Translations under genes and position numbers: made by a program
Shown: one piece after another, positions 55,065 to 63,852 of the stretch
Layout of the letters: every line of letters begins with the position of its first letter
Position numbering within the stretch: the stretch's first letter is position 1
Assembly (NCBI RefSeq): GCF_900538275.1
Contig: NZ_LR130778.1
Coordinates: 868,001 to 932,000 of the forward strand
Origin: Petrocella atlantisensis
GTDB taxonomy: Bacteria; Bacillota; Clostridia; Lachnospirales; Vallitaleaceae
Reading direction: 5' to 3'
DNA length: 64,000 nt
The notes under the pieces: model-generated
Seen by the model: the letters and a program-made list of their open reading frames with translations, nothing else
What the model was told of the DNA's origin: nothing
Databases searched by the model: none

Positions 55065-56093
55065 CTATAACTTCCTAGCAATTTCTCTTATCAGTGCTTC
55101 AGAAGCATCCCATCCTAAGCATGGATCTGTTATGGATTTCCCGTAAACGCCCCCATCGATCTCTTGAGCGCCTTCTTCGATATAGCTTTCTATCATCAAA
55201 CCTTTAACATACTTCTTAAAGTCAGCATCATAATGGCGATTTCTTATAACTTCATAAGCAATTCTGGGTTGCTCTTCAAAATGTTTGTTTGAATTGGCAT
55301 GATTAAGGTCTATGATTACACTCGGAAATTGTAACGCTCTTTCTTCATACAACTTAATGAGGTGTCGGATATCTTCATAATGATAATTCGGAAAGCTTCT
55401 ACCATATTGGTCAACATACCCTCGCATAATAGAATGAGTAAGGGGATTCCCAGTTGTTGCCACTTCCCATCCTCTATAAATAAATGTATGCTCTATCTGA
55501 CCTGCTTTTATGGCGTTTAACATTACCGACAAATCACCACTGGTTGGGTTCTTCATACCTGATGGAATTTCCAAGCCACTAACGGTCAAACGATGTTGTT
55601 GGTTTTCTACAGATCTTGCTCCTATAGCAACATAGCTGAGTACGTCTTCAAGATAGGCATAATTGTCCGGATACAACATTTCATCGGCACAAGACAGACC
55701 GGCTTCTTCTATGGCCCTTATATGTAGATTTCTGATGGCCTTAATGCCTTCTACCATATTCGATTCCTTGTTGGCATCCGGTTGATGTACCATCCCCTTA
55801 TAGCCCTCACCGGTTGTCCTTGGCTTGTTGGTGTATATCCTTGGAATGATAACAATCTTATCTTCTACTTCTTTTTGTATGTGACTTAAGCGTTTCACAT
55901 AGTCAATGACAGCCGTTTCATTGTCTGCAGAACATGGTCCAATAATCAAAATAAAACGTGAATCTTTACCTTCAAATATATTCTTAATGATTCGGTCTCT
56001 TTCAGCTTTTATTTCTTGACCCTTTTCAGACAAAGGTAACATCTTGATGATATCTTGTGATGATGGTATTTCCTGTACAAAATTAAAACTCAT
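55065..56093 (-). CDS. 3-deoxy-7-phosphoheptulonate (DAHP) synthase, class I (AroF/G/H type)
   Basis: The product (342 aa) has the metal and substrate residues of the class Ia enzyme: IGPCSADN, PRIYTNKPRTT (PEP site), SGMKNPTSGD, and the C-terminal IDLNHANSNKHFEEQ and VYGKSITDPCLGW. It condenses PEP and erythrose 4-phosphate, the first step to aromatic amino acids. It is a single-gene unit with its own promoter, away from other shikimate genes. GAGGAA precedes the ATG. Which aromatic amino acid inhibits it was not judged. Confidence 0.96.
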   Translation of the reverse strand: MSFNFVQEIPSSQDIIKMLPLSEKGQEIKAERDRIIKNIFEGKDSRFILIIGPCSADNETAVIDYVKRLSHIQKEVEDKIVIIPRIYTNKPRTTGEGYKGMVHQPDANKESNMVEGIKAIRNLHIRAIEEAGLSCADEMLYPDNYAYLEDVLSYVAIGARSVENQQHRLTVSGLEIPSGMKNPTSGDLSVMLNAIKAGQIEHTFIYRGWEVATTGNPLTHSIMRGYVDQYGRSFPNYHYEDIRHLIKLYEERALQFPSVIIDLNHANSNKHFEEQPRIAYEVIRNRHYDADFKKYVKGLMIESYIEEGAQEIDGGVYGKSITDPCLGWDASEALIREIARKL

Positions 56094-56177
56094 ATCAGTT
56101 CCTCATTTCCTCATTTGCATAATCTGTTGATAAATACTGCATTGAGCCTCTTTGTTCTTAATCTTTCAATTTCCATT

Positions 56178-56206
56178 ATTATAATGACTACGGGCCATAT
56201 TGACAA
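56178..56206 (-). promoter_or_regulatory. Sigma-A promoter of the DAHP synthase gene
   Basis: On the minus strand TTGTCA (56206-56201) and a perfect TATAAT (56183-56178) are separated by 17 bp, about 85 bp before the ATG. Confidence 0.8.
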
Positions 56207-56353
56207 GGATTATTTCATGATTTAAGGTATTGTTATATTTTTTATCTGCTTTTTCTTTTATTTACTTGTTTATTGACGTTTTCAATTCAGCTAAATAATT
56301 CTTACACCTAAAAGTTAATGACTACCTTTTAGCTAGATGATCGACTAAAATAT

Positions 56354-56388
56354 AAAAGTTCTATACCAATCGGCTAGAACTTTTATAG
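56354..56388 (-). terminator. Intrinsic terminator of ppk2
   Basis: Twelve-base arms ATAAAAGTTCTA and TAGAACTTTTAT enclose an 11-base loop, 8 bp past the ppk2 stop; a T-rich stretch follows on the minus strand. Confidence 0.75.
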
Positions 56389-56395
56389 ACTATAT

Positions 56396-57211
56396 TTAGG
56401 ATTTTTCTTTAATTAAAGTTTTGGCAACATCGGGAACCAATGTCTGTTCTTCAAAAGGTGGTCGAATATAATTGGTCTCTTCTTGTCTCTCCGGTAGTTT
56501 GATTTTTTCCGGTGTTAAATCTTGATAATCGATTTTACTTAAGAGATGAGATATACAATTGATACGGGCATGCTTTTTAATATCTGCATCCACCACATAC
56601 CATGGCGCTTGCTTAATATCTGTATAAGCAAACATCGTATCTTTTGCTCTGGAATACTCTACCCAAAATTTTCTAGATTCCACATCCATGGGACTAATCT
56701 TCCATCGTTTTGTAGGATCATTGATACGATCTTGGAATCTGCTTTCCTGTTCATCATCACTGACTGAAAACCAGTATTTGATCAATGTTATACCTGAACG
56801 TACGAGCATTTTTTCAAATTCAGGGGCACTTCTTAAGAACTCCTGGTATTCTTCTTCAGTACAAAAATCCATGACATGTTCTACACCGGCTCGGTTGTAC
56901 CAGCTACGATCAAAAAGCACAATTTCTCCGGCAGCCGGAAGATGAGGTACATATCTTTGAAAGTACCACTGGGTCTTCTCTTTTTCAGTTGGGATACCAA
57001 GGGCAACGACTCTGCAGACACGAGGATTGAGTTTTTCTGTTATACGCTTGATGACACCACCTTTTCCTGCGGCATCTCTACCTTCAAAAACCACAACAAC
57101 CCTAAGTCCTTTTGCTTTTACCCACTCCTGTAATTTTACCAATTCCACTTGAAGTTCATCAAGCTTTTTCAAATACACCTTATTGGATATTTTTTTCTTC
57201 TTATCACTCAA
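56396..57211 (-). CDS. Polyphosphate kinase 2 family protein
   Basis: This 271-aa one-domain PPK2 has the Walker A GRDAAGKGG (44-52), the lid/Walker B segment DRSWYNRAGVEHVM and the conserved FQDRINDPTKRWKISPMD. It transfers phosphate between polyphosphate and nucleotides; class (NDP or NMP use) was not assigned. The start is TTG at 57211, after a GGGGGG-type ribosome site. Confidence 0.94.
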   Translation of the reverse strand: MSDKKKKISNKVYLKKLDELQVELVKLQEWVKAKGLRVVVVFEGRDAAGKGGVIKRITEKLNPRVCRVVALGIPTEKEKTQWYFQRYVPHLPAAGEIVLFDRSWYNRAGVEHVMDFCTEEEYQEFLRSAPEFEKMLVRSGITLIKYWFSVSDDEQESRFQDRINDPTKRWKISPMDVESRKFWVEYSRAKDTMFAYTDIKQAPWYVVDADIKKHARINCISHLLSKIDYQDLTPEKIKLPERQEETNYIRPPFEEQTLVPDVAKTLIKEKS

Positions 57212-57286
57212 AACCTAACCCCCCATACTTAAACATATTTTACTGTTATTCATATTTTAACATACTATCTATACCAATAAAACAAT

Positions 57287-57330
57287 AAAAATGAGACTTA
57301 GTGTGATTATATCACTGTAGTCTCATTTTT
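57287..57330. terminator. Terminator-like hairpin between divergent genes
   Basis: Twelve-base arms AAAAATGAGACT (57287-57298) and AGTCTCATTTTT (57319-57330) contain a nested GTGAT/ATCAC stem. T-runs flank it in both directions, yet no gene on either strand ends here. Confidence 0.6.
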
Positions 57331-57343
57331 TATTTCATAGTGT

Positions 57344-57372
57344 TTGCTTTTTTTATATGAATTCGCTATAAT
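57344..57372 (+). promoter_or_regulatory. Sigma-A promoter of the DUF1294 gene
   Basis: TTGCTT (57344-57349) and a perfect TATAAT (57367-57372) are separated by 17 bp. This places the transcription start after the upstream in-frame codons and supports the TTG start at 57404. Confidence 0.7.
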
Positions 57373-57403
57373 CAATTTAGATTTATTGAGAGGAGCAACA
57401 ACT

Positions 57404-57676
57404 TTGATTGACAACTTCCTATTAATTACAATTGCAGTTATTAATTGCATTACCTTTGCTGTTTATGGCATTGATAAAATTAAGGCCGTCAATAATGAAT
57501 GGCGTGTTTCTGAGAAACGATTATTAAGTCTTTCCATGTTGGGTCCATTTGGCTCTTTTCTGGGCATGAAACTCTTTCGACACAAAGTTAAAAAGCCTAA
57601 ATTTTATGTCGGCATTCCATTTTTCGCTATTGTCCAACTGATTCTCATCAGTCTTTACATGGCTTTTATTCACTAG
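57404..57676 (+). CDS. DUF1294 family small membrane protein
   Basis: AGGAG eight bases before TTG 57404 gives 90 aa with three hydrophobic segments and the family motif FAVYGIDKIKA...RVSEKRLLSLSMLGPFGSFLGM near the middle (here abridged), ending in FRHKVKKPKFYVGIPF. The family is widespread and of unknown function. Its last 11 bases overlap the end of the convergent DUF2225 gene. Confidence 0.85.
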   Translation: MIDNFLLITIAVINCITFAVYGIDKIKAVNNEWRVSEKRLLSLSMLGPFGSFLGMKLFRHKVKKPKFYVGIPFFAIVQLILISLYMAFIH

Positions 57677-58505
57677 AAGATGCTTCTTTTTCTTCTTTAA
57701 TTTTTTGATTCACCAAATCTTTAACATCCCGAGCCTTGTCTTTTAATCTCTGATGGCTACCCTCAGCCACCATTACCTTCGACAGCCAACGTTTTGAATG
57801 GCTATAGTCGCTTAGTTCATAGGCCAAAACACCTAATAAGTAATAGTAGGTTGGTTGATTCATGCCAAACACCGGAAAACTGATGGTCTCGTAAGCTTCA
57901 AGAAAACCTGTATAGGCATTCTTTACAAAATTGAGGCGTTCTAAGGTTAATGCCTCTTTTTTGTCGTCTTCTATTGTTTCCAAATACCCGTCAATAATCC
58001 ATGAAATTCTAAGGCACAAATATGCCTTGTTGACGCTTTTAGAACCCATGACAATAGCATTATATAATGCAAGCTTATTTTTAATCAAAGCCGTTTTATA
58101 ACTATAGTCTGTAGGTTCATCCTTTGATATGAATTTGGATGCTATTTGCTCTTTTATGGTCTTAATTTGTCGCTCGGAAATTTTGTTGAAAGTTGTGTTT
58201 TGTGCCGCATAACCGCACGCATTACATTGAATAACATCATAGATTAATGGATCGATTTTCGAGTATATCGGGCGTAATGTCAGGCTGGTTTTCTCAAATC
58301 TATTGATACTTGATTTCACTGTTTTTGATAAAAATTCATGGTCACAAACCGGACATTTGATTTTTCTATCAAATACCAGTTGCTCTGTCTTCTTTCTTGT
58401 CACCACTTTTTTTACCGGTTTTTCTTCTTTGGATTGACCACTAAAATCTAAGGGTTGATCACTGTCTAGTCCAAAAGCTCCTAAATCTGAAAATATCGAT
58501 TCCAT
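57666..58505 (-). CDS. DUF2225 family protein
   Basis: The product (279 aa) has a zinc-ribbon-like region with CPVC (Cys51, Cys54) and CNACGYA (Cys94, Cys97), then a TPR-like helical half. The N-terminal 45 residues are a charged linker. The family is common in Clostridia and of unknown function. AAGGAG precedes the ATG. It lies downstream of glnS on the same strand with an 87-bp gap. Confidence 0.88.
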   Translation of the reverse strand: MESIFSDLGAFGLDSDQPLDFSGQSKEEKPVKKVVTRKKTEQLVFDRKIKCPVCDHEFLSKTVKSSINRFEKTSLTLRPIYSKIDPLIYDVIQCNACGYAAQNTTFNKISERQIKTIKEQIASKFISKDEPTDYSYKTALIKNKLALYNAIVMGSKSVNKAYLCLRISWIIDGYLETIEDDKKEALTLERLNFVKNAYTGFLEAYETISFPVFGMNQPTYYYLLGVLAYELSDYSHSKRWLSKVMVAEGSHQRLKDKARDVKDLVNQKIKEEKEASSSE

Positions 58506-58592
58506 TATAAGCTCCTTATTGTTTCATTCATGGTTACAGCCAAACCAGCATACTTTCAGGCATCATACCTGACCTAAGTCCTATAAATAAAA

Positions 58593-60236
58593 TCAGAAAT
58601 TGCTCTTTAATGAAACAATTTGATTCATGACCAATTGCTCATTGCTTGTGAGTTTATCAACAACATAATACCCGTTGCGAATGAATTGAAAGCGTTTCTC
58701 TCCTTGAGAAATAAAATTCAAGATTGATCCTTCAACAAGGGCATTATCATATACATTTTTTGAATTCATATTAATGGATTCAATTAACTGATCGTCACTT
58801 GGCTCCTCTAAAAATAAATCTTCATATAACCTAACCGTACATCTAGTGGCGTCTAATGCACTTAACCAATGAATCGTACCTTTTGGTTTTCTTTCGTTAA
58901 AACCTGATCCACTTTTGGTTGCAACATCATAGGTACAACGAAGCTCTACTACTTCACCTTGATCATCTTTTATAACTTCATTACACTTTATAAAGTATGC
59001 CGATCTCAATCGAACTTCTTCTCCGGGAGATAATCTCTTGAACTTCTTGGGTGGTTGCTCACAGAAATCCTCTCGTTCAATATAAAGTTCTTTACTAAAT
59101 GGTATCTTTCTTGAACCGAATTCCGGATTAGAAAAATGGTTATCCACATCTACATATTCTGTTTCTTCGAGATTGGTTATAACTACTTTCAAAGGATTTT
59201 GCACCATCATTAGACATTTTACTTTTTCTTTTAAGTCTTGCCTTACAAAGTGCTCTAGCATTTTATAGTCTACCGTCGTTGATGTTTTGGGTACACCAAT
59301 TTCATTTACAAAATCAAATATCGCTTCCTTCGTAACACCACGACGTCTTAGACCCTTAATGGTTGGTAATCTAGGATCATCCCAACCATCTAATATACCA
59401 CTGTCCACCAATTGCTTCAGGTAACGCTTCGATGTCACAACGCCGGTAAGATTCAAGCGTCCAAACTCAATTTGTCTTGGTAAAATACCTTTCAGTTCAA
59501 GAGCACTTAGCACCCAATCATACAAAGGCCTATGGTTAATAAATTCATTGGAGCACAAGGAATGGGTGACACCTTCAATATAGTCTTGAATCGGATGGGC
59601 AAAATCATACATTGGATAAATGCACCATTCATTACCTGTTCTATAATGTTTTTCTTTTAATACACGGTATATAACCGGATCCCTAAGAATAAGATTAGGG
59701 CTTTCCATATCAATTTTAGCTCTAAGGACACGTACACCTTCATCTATCAAACCAAGTTGCATCTCTTTAAACAATTCTAGATTTTCTTCTGGTGATCGAT
59801 CTCTATACGGACTGTTCTTACCTGCTTCCGTCAAAGTGCCTCGGTAAGTTCGCATTTCTTCCATGCTCAAATCACACACATATGCTTTGCCTTTATTTAT
59901 TAAGTCAATGGCATAATCAAAAATCTGTTTAGAATAATCCGAACCAAAGAAAGCCTCTTTGCCATAATCGCAACCAAGCCATGCCATATCTTCCATAATA
60001 GCATGGACATACTCCATATCTTCTTTCATAGGATTGGTATCATCAAATCTTAAATTAAACTGACCACCATATTTTTGTGCAATACCATAACTAATATTGA
60101 TGGCATAAGCACTTCCAATATGGAGATAACCGTTTGGCTCAGGGGGGAATCTGGTAACGACTTTGTCAATTTTTCTATTTTCTTTATCCTCATAAACCAA
60201 TCGGTCGACAAAATTCAATGCAACATTTTCACTCAT
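58593..60236 (-). CDS. glnS: Glutaminyl-tRNA synthetase
   Basis: This 547-aa class I synthetase has the HIGH motif PNGYLHIGS (34-42), the acceptor-binding domain with NLRFDDTNP, a KMSKS-type loop reading VTSKRYLKQLV, the GlnRS-specific WDDPRLPTIKGLRRRG block, and two C-terminal anticodon-binding beta barrels. Many Firmicutes lack GlnRS and use transamidation, so this gene (seen in a subset of Clostridia) is informative. AAGGAG lies before the ATG. Confidence 0.95.
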   Translation of the reverse strand: MSENVALNFVDRLVYEDKENRKIDKVVTRFPPEPNGYLHIGSAYAINISYGIAQKYGGQFNLRFDDTNPMKEDMEYVHAIMEDMAWLGCDYGKEAFFGSDYSKQIFDYAIDLINKGKAYVCDLSMEEMRTYRGTLTEAGKNSPYRDRSPEENLELFKEMQLGLIDEGVRVLRAKIDMESPNLILRDPVIYRVLKEKHYRTGNEWCIYPMYDFAHPIQDYIEGVTHSLCSNEFINHRPLYDWVLSALELKGILPRQIEFGRLNLTGVVTSKRYLKQLVDSGILDGWDDPRLPTIKGLRRRGVTKEAIFDFVNEIGVPKTSTTVDYKMLEHFVRQDLKEKVKCLMMVQNPLKVVITNLEETEYVDVDNHFSNPEFGSRKIPFSKELYIEREDFCEQPPKKFKRLSPGEEVRLRSAYFIKCNEVIKDDQGEVVELRCTYDVATKSGSGFNERKPKGTIHWLSALDATRCTVRLYEDLFLEEPSDDQLIESINMNSKNVYDNALVEGSILNFISQGEKRFQFIRNGYYVVDKLTSNEQLVMNQIVSLKSNF

Positions 60237-60327
60237 ATACTGACTCCTTAGCCATTTATATTTTTTTCAGCTTTTGCTGATTCATTCTCAATTATTATTG
60301 ACGATTCTATTGCTCTGTAGCATTCCT

Positions 60328-60355
60328 ATTATACTATAGGTCTTAAGATTTTGAA
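60328..60355 (-). promoter_or_regulatory. Sigma-A promoter of glnS
   Basis: On the minus strand TTCAAA (60355-60350) and a perfect TATAAT (60333-60328) are separated by 16 bp, giving a leader of about 85 nt. The leader has a small TCAGC/GCTGA hairpin but no T-box features. Confidence 0.65.
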
Positions 60356-60432
60356 AGCATGAAGTCTTCATAAACGTCTTTACAATTCTAACAAGGAAAG
60401 ACCAATGTGTCAAATCATGCCTCTCTGAGATC

Positions 60433-60476
60433 AAAAAAAGTAACAATCCACGTTATTTCTCGTCGACTGCTACTTT
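60433..60476 (-). terminator. Intrinsic terminator of the two-span membrane protein gene
   Basis: On the minus strand AAAGTAGCAG pairs with TTGTTACTTT (two G-U pairs) and seven T in all end the structure, about 35 bp past the stop at 60511. Confidence 0.65.
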
Positions 60477-60510
60477 ATATGATTCCATTATTGATGGACT
60501 TTTACTCTAG

Positions 60511-61116
60511 CTAAAATAATCTATTCATTTGTTCTAATTCACTTTGGATGCCATAATCTATGCTATTATGTATGCATTCAAAAAGATTCATACCTGATAC
60601 ATCATAGGCTTGTCCTGTTCTATTATTATATATAATACCATTGTTGCTAATGGTTATAGAATCTAACATCTCCATGGCTAAGAACTCCACAGTAATATCG
60701 CCTCCAAGAGTCGGGCTTTTAGTGATTGTTGTTGATTCTTTAAACGAGGGAATATACATGGTCTCCTCAAGTGTTGTTACAATATCATGAATGACTGCAG
60801 GATCTTTAATCCAGTAAGCTTCATGTTGTCCTTTGCTAACCTTCAAAGTAAAAATACTAGCTGTATGCTCAGAGGCAATCACGTCATTAAAGCTTTTAAC
60901 CTGATAATAGTTAAAAACGGTGATTAGACTGGTTACAATCATGAAGATCATGAGCAATTGGGTCCTTGGACTACCAATCCATAGAACCGCCAAATGATTT
61001 TTTACTTTATTATGTTTTTCAATATTGAATATATGTATCATGCTGTTAATTACAATCAACAGGAATATGACACCATAGAATATAGCACCATAAAATATAA
61101 ACTCAGTAAAAATCAT
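60511..61116 (-). CDS. Hypothetical membrane protein with two spans
   Basis: GGGAGGCATT before ATG 61116 gives 201 aa. Two membrane helices (about 5-25 and 50-72) are joined by a charged loop, followed by an extracellular or cytoplasmic domain of about 125 residues with alternating beta segments. No family was recognised. It is a monocistronic unit, divergent from the deacetylase gene at 61360. Confidence 0.75.
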   Translation of the reverse strand: MIFTEFIFYGAIFYGVIFLLIVINSMIHIFNIEKHNKVKNHLAVLWIGSPRTQLLMIFMIVTSLITVFNYYQVKSFNDVIASEHTASIFTLKVSKGQHEAYWIKDPAVIHDIVTTLEETMYIPSFKESTTITKSPTLGGDITVEFLAMEMLDSITISNNGIIYNNRTGQAYDVSGMNLFECIHNSIDYGIQSELEQMNRLF

Positions 61117-61199
61117 AATGCCTCCCACTAGATTGATAATTATTTTACAATCTCTCCACAAGACCATTATCCCACATCTGGCAGGTCAATACTATTGTC

Positions 61200-61224
61200 T
61201 AAAGTCATTACTTTGATGACTTTA
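61200..61224. repeat. Inverted repeat between divergent genes
   Basis: Nine-base arms TAAAGTCAT and ATGACTTTA with a 7-base spacer lie in the 243-bp gap between the membrane-protein gene and the deacetylase gene. It may be an operator acting on one or both promoters. Confidence 0.4.
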
Positions 61225-61359
61225 GTCACTTTTTTAACGCTATTTATTTATTATATCTTTGTTGGGCAGATTTTAACTTCTGGTGTTATAATGACGAATA
61301 TGCTATAATTTTTAGTTGCTACTAGGTCCTGTACGACATTAATTAGGAGGCGCAAAATC

Positions 61360-62112
61360 ATGTCTTTTACCACCTTACTATATCACGAAATCAGGGAGCG
61401 TCTTTCACTACGACCGGATGCACCATCCCCCATAAAGGTCAAACAAAATTATTCAGATCTGTTGCCTTCCATGCTTTTTGTTACTTTAGAGAATTTCGAA
61501 GCACAAATGCTGTATCTATACGAACAAAATTACCATACATTAACACTTCCTGAAGTCATGGCCTACTATTATAACGATGCAGAAATACCCGAGAAATCCG
61601 TCTTAATTACTTTTGATGACTGTTATCAATCTTTATGGTATTATGCTTATCCTGTCTTAAAAAAATATAACTTTAATGCTGTTGCTTTTGTTGTTACCGG
61701 TTGGTTAAATGATGAACCGGAACCCTTCAATCAAGATAAATCTATTTGTCTCACCACTGAAAGTCTTAAGGATATGGGGGATGTATTTGAGTATGCCAAC
61801 CATACACACGATTTTCATATACGACTTAATCCGACAACAAATAAAGCGATGGTTTCAAGTGACTTAGAATTCTCAGAAGATTTGGACCGTTGTAACGCCA
61901 ACACTTTAATTACTTCTCCTCAAGTATTTGCTTATACCTTCGGCCTCTATAATGATGCCAATATCGCTTTACTTAAAGAAAAGAAATTCAAATTGGCCTT
62001 TACCAGCGCTAATGGCACCAACACACGGGAGATGAATCCACTTTTATTAAAAAGAACCGTGATTCCTTACTTCATGGATTTACCGACTTTCAAGACAATT
62101 CTGAATGCATAA
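61360..62112 (+). CDS. Polysaccharide deacetylase family protein
   Basis: This 250-aa NodB/CE4-domain protein has TFDD (84-87) and the metal block NHTHDFH (His148, His150, His153). It has no signal peptide or lipobox, so it is predicted to stay in the cytoplasm, unlike the deacetylase lipoprotein at 39.6 kb. AGGAGG lies upstream of the ATG. The substrate may be a small acylated or N-acetylated compound rather than wall glycan (inference). The stop is 18 bp before the ABC binding-protein gene, so the two form an operon. Confidence 0.88.
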   Translation: MSFTTLLYHEIRERLSLRPDAPSPIKVKQNYSDLLPSMLFVTLENFEAQMLYLYEQNYHTLTLPEVMAYYYNDAEIPEKSVLITFDDCYQSLWYYAYPVLKKYNFNAVAFVVTGWLNDEPEPFNQDKSICLTTESLKDMGDVFEYANHTHDFHIRLNPTTNKAMVSSDLEFSEDLDRCNANTLITSPQVFAYTFGLYNDANIALLKEKKFKLAFTSANGTNTREMNPLLLKRTVIPYFMDLPTFKTILNA

Positions 62113-62130
62113 ACAATAAAGGAGAACATT

Positions 62131-63081
62131 ATGAAAAAACCAATCCTACTACTGATGCTACTTACTCTACTGTCCATCCTCTTTGGTTGTTCTAAAGAAA
62201 CGGATTCCGGTACTTCGACGGCTTTATCACCTACAGGCGAAGTTTTAAACATCGGAATTCTTCCGGCTGAGGCCTCCATCCCTATCATTATAGCAAAAGA
62301 AAAAGGCTTTTTTGAAGAAATCGGTGTCAATATTTCAATAAAAACATTTACATCACCAAACGATAGAAATGTTGCTGTTCAAGCCAAAGAGATTGACGGT
62401 ACAATCGGTGATGTTATGACAGCTGCTGTTTTTGTAGATCGTGGTATACCTATGAAAATCACCTCTGACATACGAGAGGATTTCAAAATATTAGCTTCAC
62501 CTAATTCTTCTATTACTACCATAAAAGATTTAGACGGTAGAACAGTCTCTCTTGTACCCAACTTCATTCTAGAATATATTATGGACACTTTTGCAACTGA
62601 AAATGAAATCACCTATAATATCATCGAAATTCCTTCATTTGCAGGTAGAGCAGAAGCACTCATGTCTGATCAAATTGATGGTGTTGTTTTCACAGAGCCT
62701 CAAGCCGGTATGTTGGTTAAAAATGGTGCGCACTTACTTGGTAGTTCTAAGACAGCAGGTATTAAAGGTGGGGCCTTCATCTTCACTGATGCTGTACTCT
62801 CAGGTCGACCGGGAGATGTAAAAGCCTTCTATGAAGGCTATAATAAAGCCATAGATTATATGAACGAAGTTGATGTCAATGCATACAGTGACATACTGGC
62901 CAATTATCAATTTCCGGAAGCCATCAATGACTACTTATCCAATCAAGAGGACGTCTTTCAACATGCTGGTCAAATAAGCATAGAACAATTTGATGATATT
63001 ATTGAATGGACCAAAGAAAAAGAACAAATTGGTCAATTGTATTCTTTTGATGCTCTTACGGATTTTTCTTATATAGAATAA
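62131..63081 (+). CDS. ABC transporter substrate-binding lipoprotein (NitT/TauT/SsuA-like)
   Basis: The product (316 aa) has a lipoprotein signal (LFGC, lipidated Cys20) and a periplasmic-binding-protein type 2 fold with IGILPAEASIPIIIAKEKGFF and KDLDGRTVSLVP, typical of NMT1/SsuA-like proteins. These bind sulfonates, taurine, nitrate or thiamine precursors; the ligand here is unknown. AAAGGAG precedes the ATG. The matching permease lies on the opposite strand, 18 bp away tail to tail. Confidence 0.92.
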   Translation: MKKPILLLMLLTLLSILFGCSKETDSGTSTALSPTGEVLNIGILPAEASIPIIIAKEKGFFEEIGVNISIKTFTSPNDRNVAVQAKEIDGTIGDVMTAAVFVDRGIPMKITSDIREDFKILASPNSSITTIKDLDGRTVSLVPNFILEYIMDTFATENEITYNIIEIPSFAGRAEALMSDQIDGVVFTEPQAGMLVKNGAHLLGSSKTAGIKGGAFIFTDAVLSGRPGDVKAFYEGYNKAIDYMNEVDVNAYSDILANYQFPEAINDYLSNQEDVFQHAGQISIEQFDDIIEWTKEKEQIGQLYSFDALTDFSYIE

Positions 63082-63099
63082 TGGTTGGTTAAGCGAGGC

Positions 63100-63852
63100 T
63101 TAGCCTCTTTGCGCTTGCCATGGTGTAAGGGATGTTTCTATATAATCTAAGACTTTAAATAGCAGAATGCCTACAAATCCCAACGTCAAAATACCACTAA
63201 ACATCTCAACGTAATTCATTTTTGTCCAAGCACTTAGTATATAATAACCAATGCCATAGGTTGTTGCATAGTTTTCAGCAAAAAATAAGGATGCAAGCGC
63301 AATACCAATACTCATTCTTAATCCGGTAAATAGATTGGGCAAAATAGCAGGTAGTATTAAATATCTAATTTTCTGTCTCCGATTAACCAGGTAGCTGTCC
63401 ATGACTTTAAAATATATAAGGTCAATCTGCTTAATGCCATCTCTCATGGATAAGATAATCTGAAATACTATAATCCAAACCATCAATATAATCTTGGACG
63501 TATTCCCTAGTCCGTACATCAACATAAAAACAGGTAAAAAAGCGACCTTGGGTATTGGATATATAAAATATAGAAAGGGAGATATGAGCTTGTTTGCCCG
63601 ATGACTCATCCCTATCAAAATACCAAGCGGGCATCCAATCAACATCGAAATAATAATGGCTGTTATAACCCTAAGGCTACTTGCTGAAGAATGCTGGGAA
63701 AGTACCCCAATATGGCTTAGTGTATAGAAGATTGTTTCAAGAGGTGAAGGCACTGTATGTGTGTTTAATAACAAATGAAAGACTTCCCATATTAGTAAAA
63801 AACTAAATAGGCCTACAATAATATTTTTGAATTGAAAGGTATTATTTTTCAT
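63100..63852 (-). CDS. ABC transporter permease (SsuC/TauC-like)
   Basis: GGAGGTG before ATG 63852 gives 250 aa with six predicted membrane spans and the BPD-transporter-1 fold; the cytoplasmic loop with LPNLFTGLRMSIGIA contacts the ATPase. It probably works with the neighbouring binding lipoprotein. Its ATG overlaps the stop of an upstream gene (ATGA), so it is the second or later gene of a unit entering from the right. Confidence 0.93.
   Translation of the reverse strand: MKNNTFQFKNIIVGLFSFLLIWEVFHLLLNTHTVPSPLETIFYTLSHIGVLSQHSSASSLRVITAIIISMLIGCPLGILIGMSHRANKLISPFLYFIYPIPKVAFLPVFMLMYGLGNTSKIILMVWIIVFQIILSMRDGIKQIDLIYFKVMDSYLVNRRQKIRYLILPAILPNLFTGLRMSIGIALASLFFAENYATTYGIGYYILSAWTKMNYVEMFSGILTLGFVGILLFKVLDYIETSLTPWQAQRG

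Larger units (their letters stand above)
56094..56395. other. Intergenic region between ppk2 and the DAHP synthase gene
   Basis: It holds the DAHP synthase promoter (56178-56206) and the ppk2 terminator (56354-56388). No T-box, riboswitch or leader peptide located downstream of the predicted transcription start was found. The rest is AT-rich. Confidence 0.6.

Noticed and set aside
60237-60350. T-box leader upstream of glnS
   Set aside because: The leader is only about 85 nt, has no specifier stem, no T-box sequence and no antiterminator/terminator pair.
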